Positions 9,948 through 17,767 of a stretch of 41,576 nucleotides of DNA are shown here, piece after piece. The translations under genes were made by a program, and so were the position numbers. Position 1 is the stretch's first letter. Each line of letters starts with the position of its first letter. This DNA is from Nonomuraea harbinensis. GTDB taxonomy: Bacteria > Actinomycetota > Actinomycetes > Streptosporangiales > Streptosporangiaceae. A model generated the notes under the pieces. It saw only the letters and a program-made list of their open reading frames with translations, was not told the DNA's origin and did not search any database. The DNA is taken from assembly GCF_019396385.1 (NCBI RefSeq), contig NZ_JAHKRN010000064.1:1-41576 (forward strand), written 5' to 3'.

Positions 9948-9996
9948 CTGACGCCACACCTGGCCAGGTCAACAGATCGCCGTCGGAGGTATGTCC

Positions 9997-10026
9997 GTAC
10001 GGCGGGCCCCGGGCGGCCCGCCGTAC
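9997..10026 (-). terminator. Terminator-like hairpin after cspA
   Basis: Perfect 12-bp stem GTACGGCGGGCC (9997-10008) / GGCCCGCCGTAC (10015-10026) with a 6-base loop, 60 bases after the cspA stop on the minus strand and before the groEL promoter. There is no U tract, which is common in actinomycetes. Confidence 0.6.
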
Positions 10027-10086
10027 CCCAATGTGAGGTGGCAGTCACACGCACTGCGCTGGCGTGCGAGCTGCCGGTCGCACCAG

Positions 10087-10290
10087 CTAGGCGACAGCGC
10101 GGACGGATTCCGCCTGCGGCCCCTTCTGGCCCTGCGTGATCTCGAACTCGACCCGTTGTCCCTGTTCGAGAGAGCGATACCCGTCCATCATGATTGCCGA
10201 GTAATGGACGAATACATCCTTACCACCGTCTACCGCGATGAAGCCGTAGCCCTTGTCCGCGTTGAACCACTTGACGGTGCCCTGCGCCAC
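10087..10290 (-). CDS. cspA: Cold-shock protein, CspA family
   Basis: 67 residues forming one cold-shock domain, an RNA/DNA-binding OB fold. RNP1 is KGYGFI and RNP2 is VFVHYSAI; the opening GTVKWFNADKGYGFI is almost invariant in the family. The GTG start at 10290 is preceded by AGAGGAG. The leader between the upstream metO terminator (10490) and the start is about 200 bases and holds no other ORF; long leaders are common in cold-shock genes and may be thermo-responsive, but I could not define a structure. It sits between metM/metO and groEL on the same strand with its own terminator. Confidence 0.96.
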   Translation of the reverse strand: MAQGTVKWFNADKGYGFIAVDGGKDVFVHYSAIMMDGYRSLEQGQRVEFEITQGQKGPQAESVRAVA

Positions 10291-10489
10291 TTCCGACTCC
10301 TCTTACTGGGCTCAGGGATCTCGCCCATTCGTCTGCGAGACCCACAATCGCCATGACTTATGGGGATATCGTCTGACGATCGCACTCGACCATACCTGTG
10401 GCATGGCGGTCGGCAACAGAGTCAATCCGCAAAAGCCTTATTTCACCCCTAGCTGAGTAGTTCAAGGTTGAATTTCCCACAAAAGGGAG

Positions 10490-10512
10490 AAGGCGCCCAC
10501 ATGGGGCGCCTT
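10490..10512 (-). terminator. Terminator of the metM-metO operon
   Basis: Perfect 9-bp stem AAGGCGCCC (10490-10498) / GGGCGCCTT (10504-10512), 5-base loop, followed on the minus strand by TCTCCCTTTT. It lies 30 bases after the carrier-protein stop and closes the operon. Confidence 0.8.
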
Positions 10513-10541
10513 CCAGACGATCGCTCCGCCGAGCGGGGGGC

Positions 10542-10817
10542 TCAGCCGCCCGCGACGGCCGGGATGATGGAGATCTGCGTGCCCTCAGGGGCCGGAGTGT
10601 CCAGACCCTGGGCGAATCGGACGTCCTCTTCCCCCACGTAGACGTTAACAAAACGCCGAATCTTGCCCGATTCATCCAGAATGCGGGCGCCGATCCCCGG
10701 GTAGTCGGAATCGAGCTTGGCCAGGACGTCACGGAGAGTCGCGCCCTCCCCACTCACTTCCGCGTTGCCCCCGGTGTACGTGCGCAGGATGGTAGGAATC
10801 CGCACAGAAACGCTCAT
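10542..10817 (-). CDS. metO: MoaD/ThiS/CysO-type sulfur carrier protein (MetO-like)
   Basis: 91 residues with the ubiquitin-like beta-grasp pattern (SVRIPTILRTYTGGNAEVSGEGATLRDVLAKL... FVNVYVGEEDVRF...LDTPAPEGTQISIIPAVAGG). It ends exactly in Gly-Gly, the form that is adenylated and thiocarboxylated by a MoeB-like enzyme without trimming. It lies 25 bases downstream of the threonine-synthase-like gene in one operon under a SAM-I riboswitch. In Streptomyces a carrier in this position (MetO) supplies sulfur to MetM for homocysteine synthesis, as I recall. Alternatives are CysO, which feeds the cysteine synthase CysM in mycobacteria, or a molybdopterin MoaD. Neither cysM nor moa genes are nearby, which favours MetO. 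No activating enzyme is encoded in the window. Confidence 0.78.
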   Translation of the reverse strand: MSVSVRIPTILRTYTGGNAEVSGEGATLRDVLAKLDSDYPGIGARILDESGKIRRFVNVYVGEEDVRFAQGLDTPAPEGTQISIIPAVAGG

Positions 10818-10842
10818 GTTATGGTCTCGCCTTTCCTGATTG

Positions 10843-12075
10843 TCAGACAGTCGCGCGGAACGCGTCGAGGGAGGGCCGGATCACGGCCGTGGGCTGCGCG
10901 TCGGCCGCGACGGCGTCGAGCGTCTTGAGCCCGTCGCCGGTGTTGAGCACCACGGTCTCGGCCTCCGGGTCGAGCTGCCCGGTCTCGACGAGCTTCTTCA
11001 GCACGCCCACCGTGACACCGCCCGCCGTCTCGGCGAAGATGCCCTCGGTGGAGGCCAGCAGCTTGATGGCGGCCACGATCTCGGCGTCCGTCACGTCCTC
11101 GACGGCGCCGCCCGTGCGCCGGGCGATGTCGAGCACGTACGGGCCGTCGGCGGGGTTGCCGATGGCCAGCGACTTGGCGATGGTGTCGGGCTTGACCGGC
11201 TGGACCACGTCGTGGCCGGCCTTGTAGGCGGCCGACACCGGCGAGCAGCCGAGCGCCTGCGCCCCGAAGACCTTGTAGGGCGCGTCGTCGACCAGCCCGA
11301 GCCGGATCAGCTCCTTGAAGCCCTTGTCGATCTTGGTGAGCTGGGAGCCGGACGCGATCGGGATGACGATCTGCTCAGGCAGCCGCCAGCCGAGCTGCTC
11401 GGCGATCTCGTACGCGAGCGTCTTGGAGCCCTCGGCGTAGTAGGGCCGCAGGTTGACGTTGACGAACCCCCACTTGTCGCCCATCGGGTCCCCGATCAGC
11501 TCCGAGCAGAACCGGTTGACCTCGTCGTAGGTGCCCTCGATGCCGATGAGCCTGCCGCCGAACACCCGGGCCATGGCGATCTTGGCCTGCTCCAGCCCGG
11601 CGGGGATGAACACGCACGCGTCCAGGCCCGCCCTGGCGGCGGCGGCCGTCACGGCCCCGGCCAGGTTTCCGGTCGAGGAGCAGGAGAGCGTGTGGAAGCC
11701 GAAGTTGCGGGCCGCCTCGACGGCGATGGCCACCACCCGGTCCTTGAAGGAGTGGGTGGGGTTGCCCGAGTCGTCCTTCACGTACAGGGACTTGAGACCG
11801 AGCGCCCGGCCCAGGTTGCCCGCCTTGACGAGCGGCGTCCAGCCGGGGTTCATGTTGGGCTTGCTCGCGACGTCGGCGGGCACCGGCAGCAGGGAACGGT
11901 AGCGCCAGATGCTGGCCGGGCCCGACTCGATGTCGGACCTCTTGACGTCGCCGAAGTCGTAGGCCGCCTCCAGCGGCCCGAAACACTCGACGCAGGCGAA
12001 GTTGGGGCCGAGCGGATAGCGGGCGCCGCACTCGCGGCAGGAGAGAGCAGTGGCGGGACCGAAGTCGAGCGACAT
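10843..12075 (-). CDS. metM: Threonine-synthase-like PLP enzyme, probably MetM (homocysteine-forming)
   Basis: 410 residues, fold type II PLP enzyme. The N-terminus carries a zinc-ribbon-like CxxC (13-16) and CxxC (28-31) pair. The PLP lysine is K111 in THSFKDR, and the phosphate-cradle motif SSTGNLAGA follows. By homology it would be called threonine synthase acting on O-phosphohomoserine. Three observations argue for the methionine branch instead: a SAM-I riboswitch directly upstream, an adjacent diglycine sulfur carrier, and absence of hom/thrB neighbours. In Streptomyces such a homologue (MetM) makes homocysteine from O-phosphohomoserine and thiocarboxylated carrier, as I recall. The ATG at 12075 sits 8 bases after GGGAAGG. 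Threonine synthase activity remains the main alternative. Confidence 0.75.
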   Translation of the reverse strand: MSLDFGPATALSCRECGARYPLGPNFACVECFGPLEAAYDFGDVKRSDIESGPASIWRYRSLLPVPADVASKPNMNPGWTPLVKAGNLGRALGLKSLYVKDDSGNPTHSFKDRVVAIAVEAARNFGFHTLSCSSTGNLAGAVTAAAARAGLDACVFIPAGLEQAKIAMARVFGGRLIGIEGTYDEVNRFCSELIGDPMGDKWGFVNVNLRPYYAEGSKTLAYEIAEQLGWRLPEQIVIPIASGSQLTKIDKGFKELIRLGLVDDAPYKVFGAQALGCSPVSAAYKAGHDVVQPVKPDTIAKSLAIGNPADGPYVLDIARRTGGAVEDVTDAEIVAAIKLLASTEGIFAETAGGVTVGVLKKLVETGQLDPEAETVVLNTGDGLKTLDAVAADAQPTAVIRPSLDAFRATV

Positions 12076-12090
12076 GAAGCGAGGCCTTCC

Positions 12091-12229
12091 CTCATCTTCG
12101 TCCGCGGCCACCCTGACCGCGGACCGGAATTGGCACCCTGTCCCGGTCGGCCTCGCCAGGTCGCGAGTCACAAGCCGGGAGGGTTGCCGGGGCTTCGCAG
12201 GGCCGGTCCCTCCACCCCTCTGGATGAGC
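12091..12229 (-). ncRNA. SAM-I (S-box) riboswitch upstream of metM
   Basis: On the minus strand the leader reads with near-consensus S-box blocks: CCAGAGGGGTGGAGGGAC, then CGGCCCTGCGAAGCCCCGGC followed by AACC, then GGGTGCCAATTCC, and finally a perfect P4 hairpin GTCCGCGG/CCGCGGAC followed by GAAGATGAG. P1 pairs CTCATC (12228-12223) with GATGAG (12096-12091). The metM ribosome binding site (GGGAAGG, 12090-12084) starts at the very base after P1, so ligand-stabilised P1 could block translation directly. I see no terminator with a U tract between aptamer and start, which also favours translational control. A possible -10 (TAGAGT, 12266-12261) lies about 30 bases upstream. Confidence 0.95.
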
Positions 12230-12319
12230 AATGTTCAGTTGTGTGGTGCTGCTGACTCGGACTCTACCCAATCAACCACGTGACATGGACAGTCGTCTCA
12301 CTCTCCGAGATGAACGATC

Positions 12320-12874
12320 TCACCGGTAGTCGTCGCCCAGCACACCCTGCACGTACTTGCGCGCCTGGTGGATGCGCGACTTGGCGGTGCCGAGCGGGAT
12401 CTTGAGCTGCTCGGCCACCTCGCTGTAGTCGAGCTGCACGATGTCGCGCAGCACCAGCGCCTGCGCCAGGTCGGGCTTGTCGGCCTCCAGCGCCTCCATC
12501 GCGTCGAGCAGGTCGAGCCGCGAGCCCGCGATCACGCTGACCCGCCGCACGTCGGGCTTCTGCGTCAGCAGCTCGTCGGAGCTCTGCTCCGCCGACCTGC
12601 GCTTCAGCGAGCGGTACGTGGTGCGCGCGCAGTTGGCGGTCACGATGTGGAGCCAGGTGCTGAACTTGGCCCGCCCCTCGAACCTGGCGATGTTGCGCGC
12701 CACCGCGAGCAGGGTGTCCTGGGCCGCCTCCTCGGCGTCATGGTGATACGGCAGGATACGAGCGCAGTGCCGCAGCACGTCGGGCTCGATCCGTCGCAGG
12801 AGCTCGCCGAGTGAGCGATGATCGCCTCTGGCTGCGGCATGGGCGAGTTCCTCGGTGTGCTCATCTAGCGCCAT
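12320..12874 (-). CDS. ECF-like sigma-70 family RNA polymerase sigma factor
   Basis: 184 residues from the ATG at 12874; an in-frame upstream extension overlaps the divergent otsA gene and is unlikely. Region 2 is recognisable (HHDAEEAAQDTLLAVARNIARFEGRAKFSTWLHIVTANCARTTYRSLKRR, about residues 44-92), and region 4 is LVLRDIVQLDYSEVAEQLKIPLGTAKSRIHQARKYVQ near the C-terminus. Region 3 is missing, as in ECF sigmas. No anti-sigma gene or zinc-binding partner is adjacent. It is divergent from otsA with only 31 bases between start codons, so the two are likely to share or overlap regulatory DNA. Its own regulon cannot be inferred. Confidence 0.88.
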   Translation of the reverse strand: MALDEHTEELAHAAARGDHRSLGELLRRIEPDVLRHCARILPYHHDAEEAAQDTLLAVARNIARFEGRAKFSTWLHIVTANCARTTYRSLKRRSAEQSSDELLTQKPDVRRVSVIAGSRLDLLDAMEALEADKPDLAQALVLRDIVQLDYSEVAEQLKIPLGTAKSRIHQARKYVQGVLGDDYR

Positions 12875-12905
12875 AGCTGGGATCCTATGGTCGGAGGGAG
12901 CGTAA

Positions 12906-14330
<1,425 letters not shown>

Positions 14331-14331
14331 A

Positions 14332-14943
14332 TCACTTCCAGTCGGCGTACTTCAGGGTGTCGGCGAGGTTCCCGGTGCTCCACTCGTCCACCACGAGGAT
14401 CTGCGACTTCGGCAGATACCACTCGCGGGTGGTGAAGCTGACGCTGGTCTTCTTCCCGTTGCCGGTGCGGCAGCGGGTGGTGAACTCGTGGTAGTGGGCC
14501 TTGTGCCCGGGGCCGACCTGGCGCAGGCCCTTCTTGTGCGCGCCGACCCGCTCGCCGCGCAGGAGCATGCCGTTCTTCGGGCACTTCTGCACGTCGGAGG
14601 CGGGGTAGTAGCCGCCCCTGCCGGCGTCGTACGGGCCGAAGCCCTCGGCGCCCGTCCTGATCGCCTTCGGGCCGAAGATCCAGAAGCTCTTGCAGCCGGG
14701 AGCGAAGAAGCCACCCCTGGGGTTGGCGCAGGGCCCGGTGACCACCTTGATCCGGTCGGCGCCGACCCGGTGGACCACCCACTTGAGCGGGATGTAGAGG
14801 GTCAGGCCCTTGCGCAGCTTCAGTTCCTGGGCGGGGCCGGCGGTGGTCGAGGCGGCTGTCGTGGAGGCGGCGGCCGCGGAGGCGGGGGCCACGAGGACCG
14901 CCGCCGCGGCCACGGCCACGGCGGCGAGGTGCTTCTTGCTCAT
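14332..14943 (-). CDS. Secreted protein of unknown function, four cysteines
   Basis: 203 residues with a clear Sec signal peptide (MSKKHLAAVAVAAAAVLVA... cleavage near PASAAA). The mature part is Gly/Lys/aromatic-rich (KGLTLYIPLKWVVHRVGADRIKVVTG) with four cysteines (GPC, APGC, QKC, TRC), enough for two disulfides. I do not recognise a family. The gene is 37 bases downstream of otsB on the same strand and is probably co-transcribed with DUF3263 and otsB. The ribosome site is weak. Its stop lies one base from the otsA stop, so the two convergent transcripts must overlap. Confidence 0.75.
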   Translation of the reverse strand: MSKKHLAAVAVAAAAVLVAPASAAAASTTAASTTAGPAQELKLRKGLTLYIPLKWVVHRVGADRIKVVTGPCANPRGGFFAPGCKSFWIFGPKAIRTGAEGFGPYDAGRGGYYPASDVQKCPKNGMLLRGERVGAHKKGLRQVGPGHKAHYHEFTTRCRTGNGKKTSVSFTTREWYLPKSQILVVDEWSTGNLADTLKYADWK

Positions 14944-14980
14944 GCCCGGACCATAGGGGTGCCCACTTGCAAACTGGTCA

Positions 14981-15766
14981 CTATCGGCTGAAAGCGGACG
15001 TCAACTCGCGGAGCAGCGCCACCACGCCCTCGGGGCCGTCGACGACGATGTCGGCCCGCTCGGCCAGCGCCGTGACCTCGGTGGAGCCGCTGCACACGGT
15101 CACGCCGGGCAGGCCCGACGAGCGGACCGCGTCGAAGGCGGCCAGGTCGCCCAGGTCGTCGCCCACGAAGAGCACCGACCTGGCGGAGCGCTCGGTCAGG
15201 AACGCGCCGAGCGCGTGCCCCTTGTCCATGCCGGACGGCCGCACCTCCAGCACCATCCGGCCGGGCTCGACGACCAGGCCGTGCTCGGCCGCCAGCGCGG
15301 CCAGCGGCTCGCGCAGCCGGGCCAGCGTGCCCTCGGGGTCGGCGCAGCGGCGGGTGTGCACGGCCACCGCGCGGCCCTTGTCCTCGATCGCCGCGTCGGT
15401 CACGCCCAGCGAGTCGAGCAGCAGCGGCAGTTTCGCCTTGGCCCGCGGCACCCCGGCCGGCGGCGGGGGCGCGGAGGTCCGCCCGTCCTCCCACCGCTCG
15501 AAGCCGTAGTGGCCGAGGATGACCAGGCCCGGCACGTCCTTGAGCGCGGGCCCCAGCTCCAGCACCTTGGCCGGCGGCCGTCCGGTCACGATGGCCACGG
15601 CGCCCACGTGCCGGCCCAGCTCGGCCAGCACCGGAGGCGCGCCGGGGTGGACGACGGCGGTGTCGGGGTCGGGCACGATCGGCGAGAGGGTGCCGTCGAA
15701 GTCGAGTCCGATCACGGCGCCGGCCGGATCCTTCAGTATCGCTTCCATTCCAGGGATGTCGCTCAC
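14981..15766 (-). CDS. otsB: Trehalose-6-phosphate phosphatase
   Basis: 261 residues of the HAD superfamily, converting trehalose-6-phosphate to trehalose. Motif I GLDFDGTLSPIV (nucleophile D22, acid D24), the IVTGRP threonine motif, the cap domain, and motif IV VLFVGDDLGDLAAFDAV are all present. A GTG at 15766 is taken as the start, 22 bases after the DUF3263 stop; an ATG at 15748 (MEAILKD) is a real alternative, and neither has a strong ribosome site. It is convergent with otsA, so the two enzymes of the pathway are not in one operon here. Confidence 0.94.
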   Translation of the reverse strand: MSDIPGMEAILKDPAGAVIGLDFDGTLSPIVPDPDTAVVHPGAPPVLAELGRHVGAVAIVTGRPPAKVLELGPALKDVPGLVILGHYGFERWEDGRTSAPPPPAGVPRAKAKLPLLLDSLGVTDAAIEDKGRAVAVHTRRCADPEGTLARLREPLAALAAEHGLVVEPGRMVLEVRPSGMDKGHALGAFLTERSARSVLFVGDDLGDLAAFDAVRSSGLPGVTVCSGSTEVTALAERADIVVDGPEGVVALLRELTSAFSR

Positions 15767-15788
15767 GCCGCCTGCCGTACCCAGCCGG

Positions 15789-16154
15789 TCAGGGGCGCAT
15801 GCCGAGCCGGCGGGCGGAGCGCTCGCGCCGGCGGGCGGCGCGCAGCCTGCGCAGTCGCTTGACCAGCATGGGGTCGTGCGCCAGCGCCTCGGGACGGTCG
15901 ATCAACTCGCCGATCAGCTGGTAGTAGCGGGTGGCGGAGAACCCGAAGGTCTCCTTGACGGCCTGCTCCTTCGCGCCCGCGTAACGCCACCAGTGGCGCT
16001 CGAAGGCGAGGAGCTCGAGTTCGCGGTCGGTGAGGGGCCGGTGGACGGGCTGCTCCTGGGCGTCGTCCTGGTCTGCCCTGTCCTCTGCCCTCTGGTCGGC
16101 CCTCTGGTCGGCCCTCTGGTCGGCACTGTCACCGTTTGACGGTGCAGTGTCCAT
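15789..16154 (-). CDS. DUF3263 protein
   Basis: 121 residues from the ATG at 16154, preceded by GAGGAGGA. The C-terminal 80 residues carry the family pattern LTDRELELLAFERHWWRYAGAKEQAVKETFGFSATRYYQLIGELIDRPEALAHDPMLVKRLRRLR, a helix-turn-helix-like fold (AKEQAV...SATRYYQ resembles a sigma region 4 helix pair), followed by an Arg-rich tail. The N-terminal 40 residues are low-complexity, with ADQR repeated, encoded by a 12-bp tandem repeat. DUF3263 is widespread in actinobacteria and likely a small DNA-binding protein, but its function is unknown. It leads the otsB operon and is divergent from the SAM hydrolase gene. Confidence 0.85.
   Translation of the reverse strand: MDTAPSNGDSADQRADQRADQRAEDRADQDDAQEQPVHRPLTDRELELLAFERHWWRYAGAKEQAVKETFGFSATRYYQLIGELIDRPEALAHDPMLVKRLRRLRAARRRERSARRLGMRP
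16088..16123. repeat. 12-bp tandem repeat, three exact copies
   Basis: The unit CCCTCTGGTCGG occurs at 16088, 16100 and 16112, flanked by degenerate copies. It lies in frame in the DUF3263 gene and encodes the ADQR repeats; copy number could vary between strains without breaking the frame. Confidence 0.85.
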
Positions 16155-16236
16155 GGTGTCCTCCTCAGGAACGGGCGGCGCGACGATGGCTTCGCGCGCA
16201 GGCGGCCCGTCGCCATCGTAATGTGCCGAGTGCGGC

Positions 16237-16265
16237 TGTTCACGGCGGATTGAGAGACGTACAGT
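16237..16265 (+). promoter_or_regulatory. Candidate promoter of the SAM hydrolase gene (leaderless)
   Basis: TGTTCA (16237-16242), 17-base spacer, TACAGT (16260-16265). The predicted transcript start (about 16272) coincides with the GTG start region at 16272-16276, and no ribosome site is seen, so a leaderless mRNA is likely. Confidence 0.4.
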
Positions 16266-16273
16266 CACTAAGT

Positions 16274-17080
16274 GTGACCTCTGTCATCACACTTCTCACG
16301 GATTACGGGCTCGAAGACGGTTATGTCGCCGCCTGCCACGGGGTGATCGCCGGGATCGCCCCCGAGGTCCGGGTGATCGACGTGTGCCACCTGGTCCCGG
16401 CGGGTGACGTGCGGCGCGGCGCGGCGATCCTGGCCCAGACGATCCCGTACATGCCCGTGGGCGTGCACGTCGGGGCGGTCGACCCGGGCGCGGGCGGCGC
16501 CAGGCGCGCGATCGCGGTCGAGGCCGGCGGCCGGGTGTTCGTGGGGCCGGACAACGGGCTGCTGTCGTGGGCGGTGCGCGCCAGCGGCGGCGCGCGGGCG
16601 GCGTACGAGCTGAGCAACGCCGAGCACTTCCTGCACCCGGTGTCGCCCACGTTCCACGGCCGTGACGTGTTCGCGCCGGTGGCCGGGCGGCTGAGCAACG
16701 GGCTGCGGCCGCGCGAGCTGGGCCCGCGGGTGCCGGTGGAGAGGCTGGTGTCGCTGCCCGCGCCGACGTCCGTGCTGCGCGAGGGCGCGGCCGAGGGCGA
16801 GGTCGTCTCGGTCGACCGCTACGGCAACACGCAGTTGTCGATCACGGCCGGCGACCTGGAGGCGCTGGGGCTGCGGGTGGGCGACACGCTCGGCGTGTCG
16901 CTGGGCCGGCGGCGGCTGTCGATGCCCTACCGGGAGACGTACGCGGCGGTCCCGCCCGGTGAGCTGGTGGCGTTCGCGGACTCGGCGGGCCTGATCGCGT
17001 TCGCGGTGAACTCCGGCGACGCGGCGCAGCGCCTCGGCCTGCCTCCGGGGGCGCATGTCCGGTTGTCACCCTCCGTATAA
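16274..17080 (+). CDS. SAM hydrolase (SAM hydroxide adenosyltransferase, DUF62)
   Basis: 268 residues from the GTG at 16274; the frame runs further upstream but that part overlaps the divergent gene and does not look like the family. Signature segments: ITLLTDYGLEDGYV (TDYG 9-12), HVGAVDPGAGG, VFVGPDNGLLSWA, TFHGRDVFAPVAG and the C-terminal domain VSVDRYGNTQLSI...GVSLGRR...YRETYAAVPPGELVAFADSAGLIAFAVNSGDAA. The family splits S-adenosylmethionine into adenosine and methionine, and is related to the fluorinase fold. Its physiological role is unclear; the SAM-controlled metM operon is about 4 kb away. Confidence 0.92.
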   Translation: MTSVITLLTDYGLEDGYVAACHGVIAGIAPEVRVIDVCHLVPAGDVRRGAAILAQTIPYMPVGVHVGAVDPGAGGARRAIAVEAGGRVFVGPDNGLLSWAVRASGGARAAYELSNAEHFLHPVSPTFHGRDVFAPVAGRLSNGLRPRELGPRVPVERLVSLPAPTSVLREGAAEGEVVSVDRYGNTQLSITAGDLEALGLRVGDTLGVSLGRRRLSMPYRETYAAVPPGELVAFADSAGLIAFAVNSGDAAQRLGLPPGAHVRLSPSV

Positions 17081-17206
17081 CGCAAAGCCAACAAACACCA
17101 ATTACGTGGCGTATCGGACTGTTTACTGAACCGTCGGACTGAGGCCCTGACCCCGTGCCAGAATTCACGGCAGATCGGGCGCCCCCTCCCCCCGTTCGAG
17201 GTTCAC

Positions 17207-17767
17207 GTGTTTCAGCTGTCCCTGCTCCTGCTCGCCCTCCTGTCCGTGTTCTGTTCCCCCGCCGCGCCGCCGGTGCCCGAGCGCTGGCGTGCCTGGCCGG
17301 TGACGCGGGTGTTCCCGTACGCCGTCCCCGGCACCAGCCCGTCCGGCGCGCAGGTCACCTACCTGCTGGCCGGGGTCGCGCCCGAGGCGTCCTGCGCGGC
17401 CGCCTTCCAGCCCGCGCTGCCCGCCTGCGTCACCGCGCTGCGCGCCACGTACGCCGACAGCACCGCCACCTACGTCGCCACCGCCGGTATCGCGGTCCTG
17501 GCCCGGCCCGTGCCCCCGGGCGCGGCCGGGCCCCTGCGCGTGCCCGCCGTGCGGCCGGTCGCCTTCCCCGGCGGCCCCGCCGAACGTTTCGGCGAGCGGC
17601 AGTGCTTCACCGGGACCCTGATCGCCTCCCACGCGCCGTACGTGATCGCCACCACCGCCGGTTACGCGGACGGACGGTCGTTCCGTCCGGGTGACCAGGC
17701 CGTGCCCCGGCTCGGTGGTTTCGCCCGCCAGCTCGCCACCGAGCTGCACCGGGGCCTCACCGGATGA
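17207..17767 (+). CDS. Secreted protein coupled to the mycosin-like protease
   Basis: 186 residues with an N-terminal signal sequence (FQLSLLLLALLSVFCSPAAPP), then a Pro/Ala-rich mature part with cysteines near EASCAAAF, PACV and RQCF. I do not recognise a domain. The GTG start has only GAGG upstream. Its stop overlaps the ATG of the next gene (ATGA at 17764-17767), so the two proteins are translationally coupled and probably act together, perhaps as a protease partner or a substrate-like factor in the envelope. Confidence 0.75.
   Translation: MFQLSLLLLALLSVFCSPAAPPVPERWRAWPVTRVFPYAVPGTSPSGAQVTYLLAGVAPEASCAAAFQPALPACVTALRATYADSTATYVATAGIAVLARPVPPGAAGPLRVPAVRPVAFPGGPAERFGERQCFTGTLIASHAPYVIATTAGYADGRSFRPGDQAVPRLGGFARQLATELHRGLTG

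Noticed and set aside
10843..12075. Simple annotation as canonical threonine synthase thrC
   Set aside because: Homology supports it, but the SAM-I riboswitch and the diglycine sulfur carrier in the operon fit the MetM role better. Kept as the alternative.
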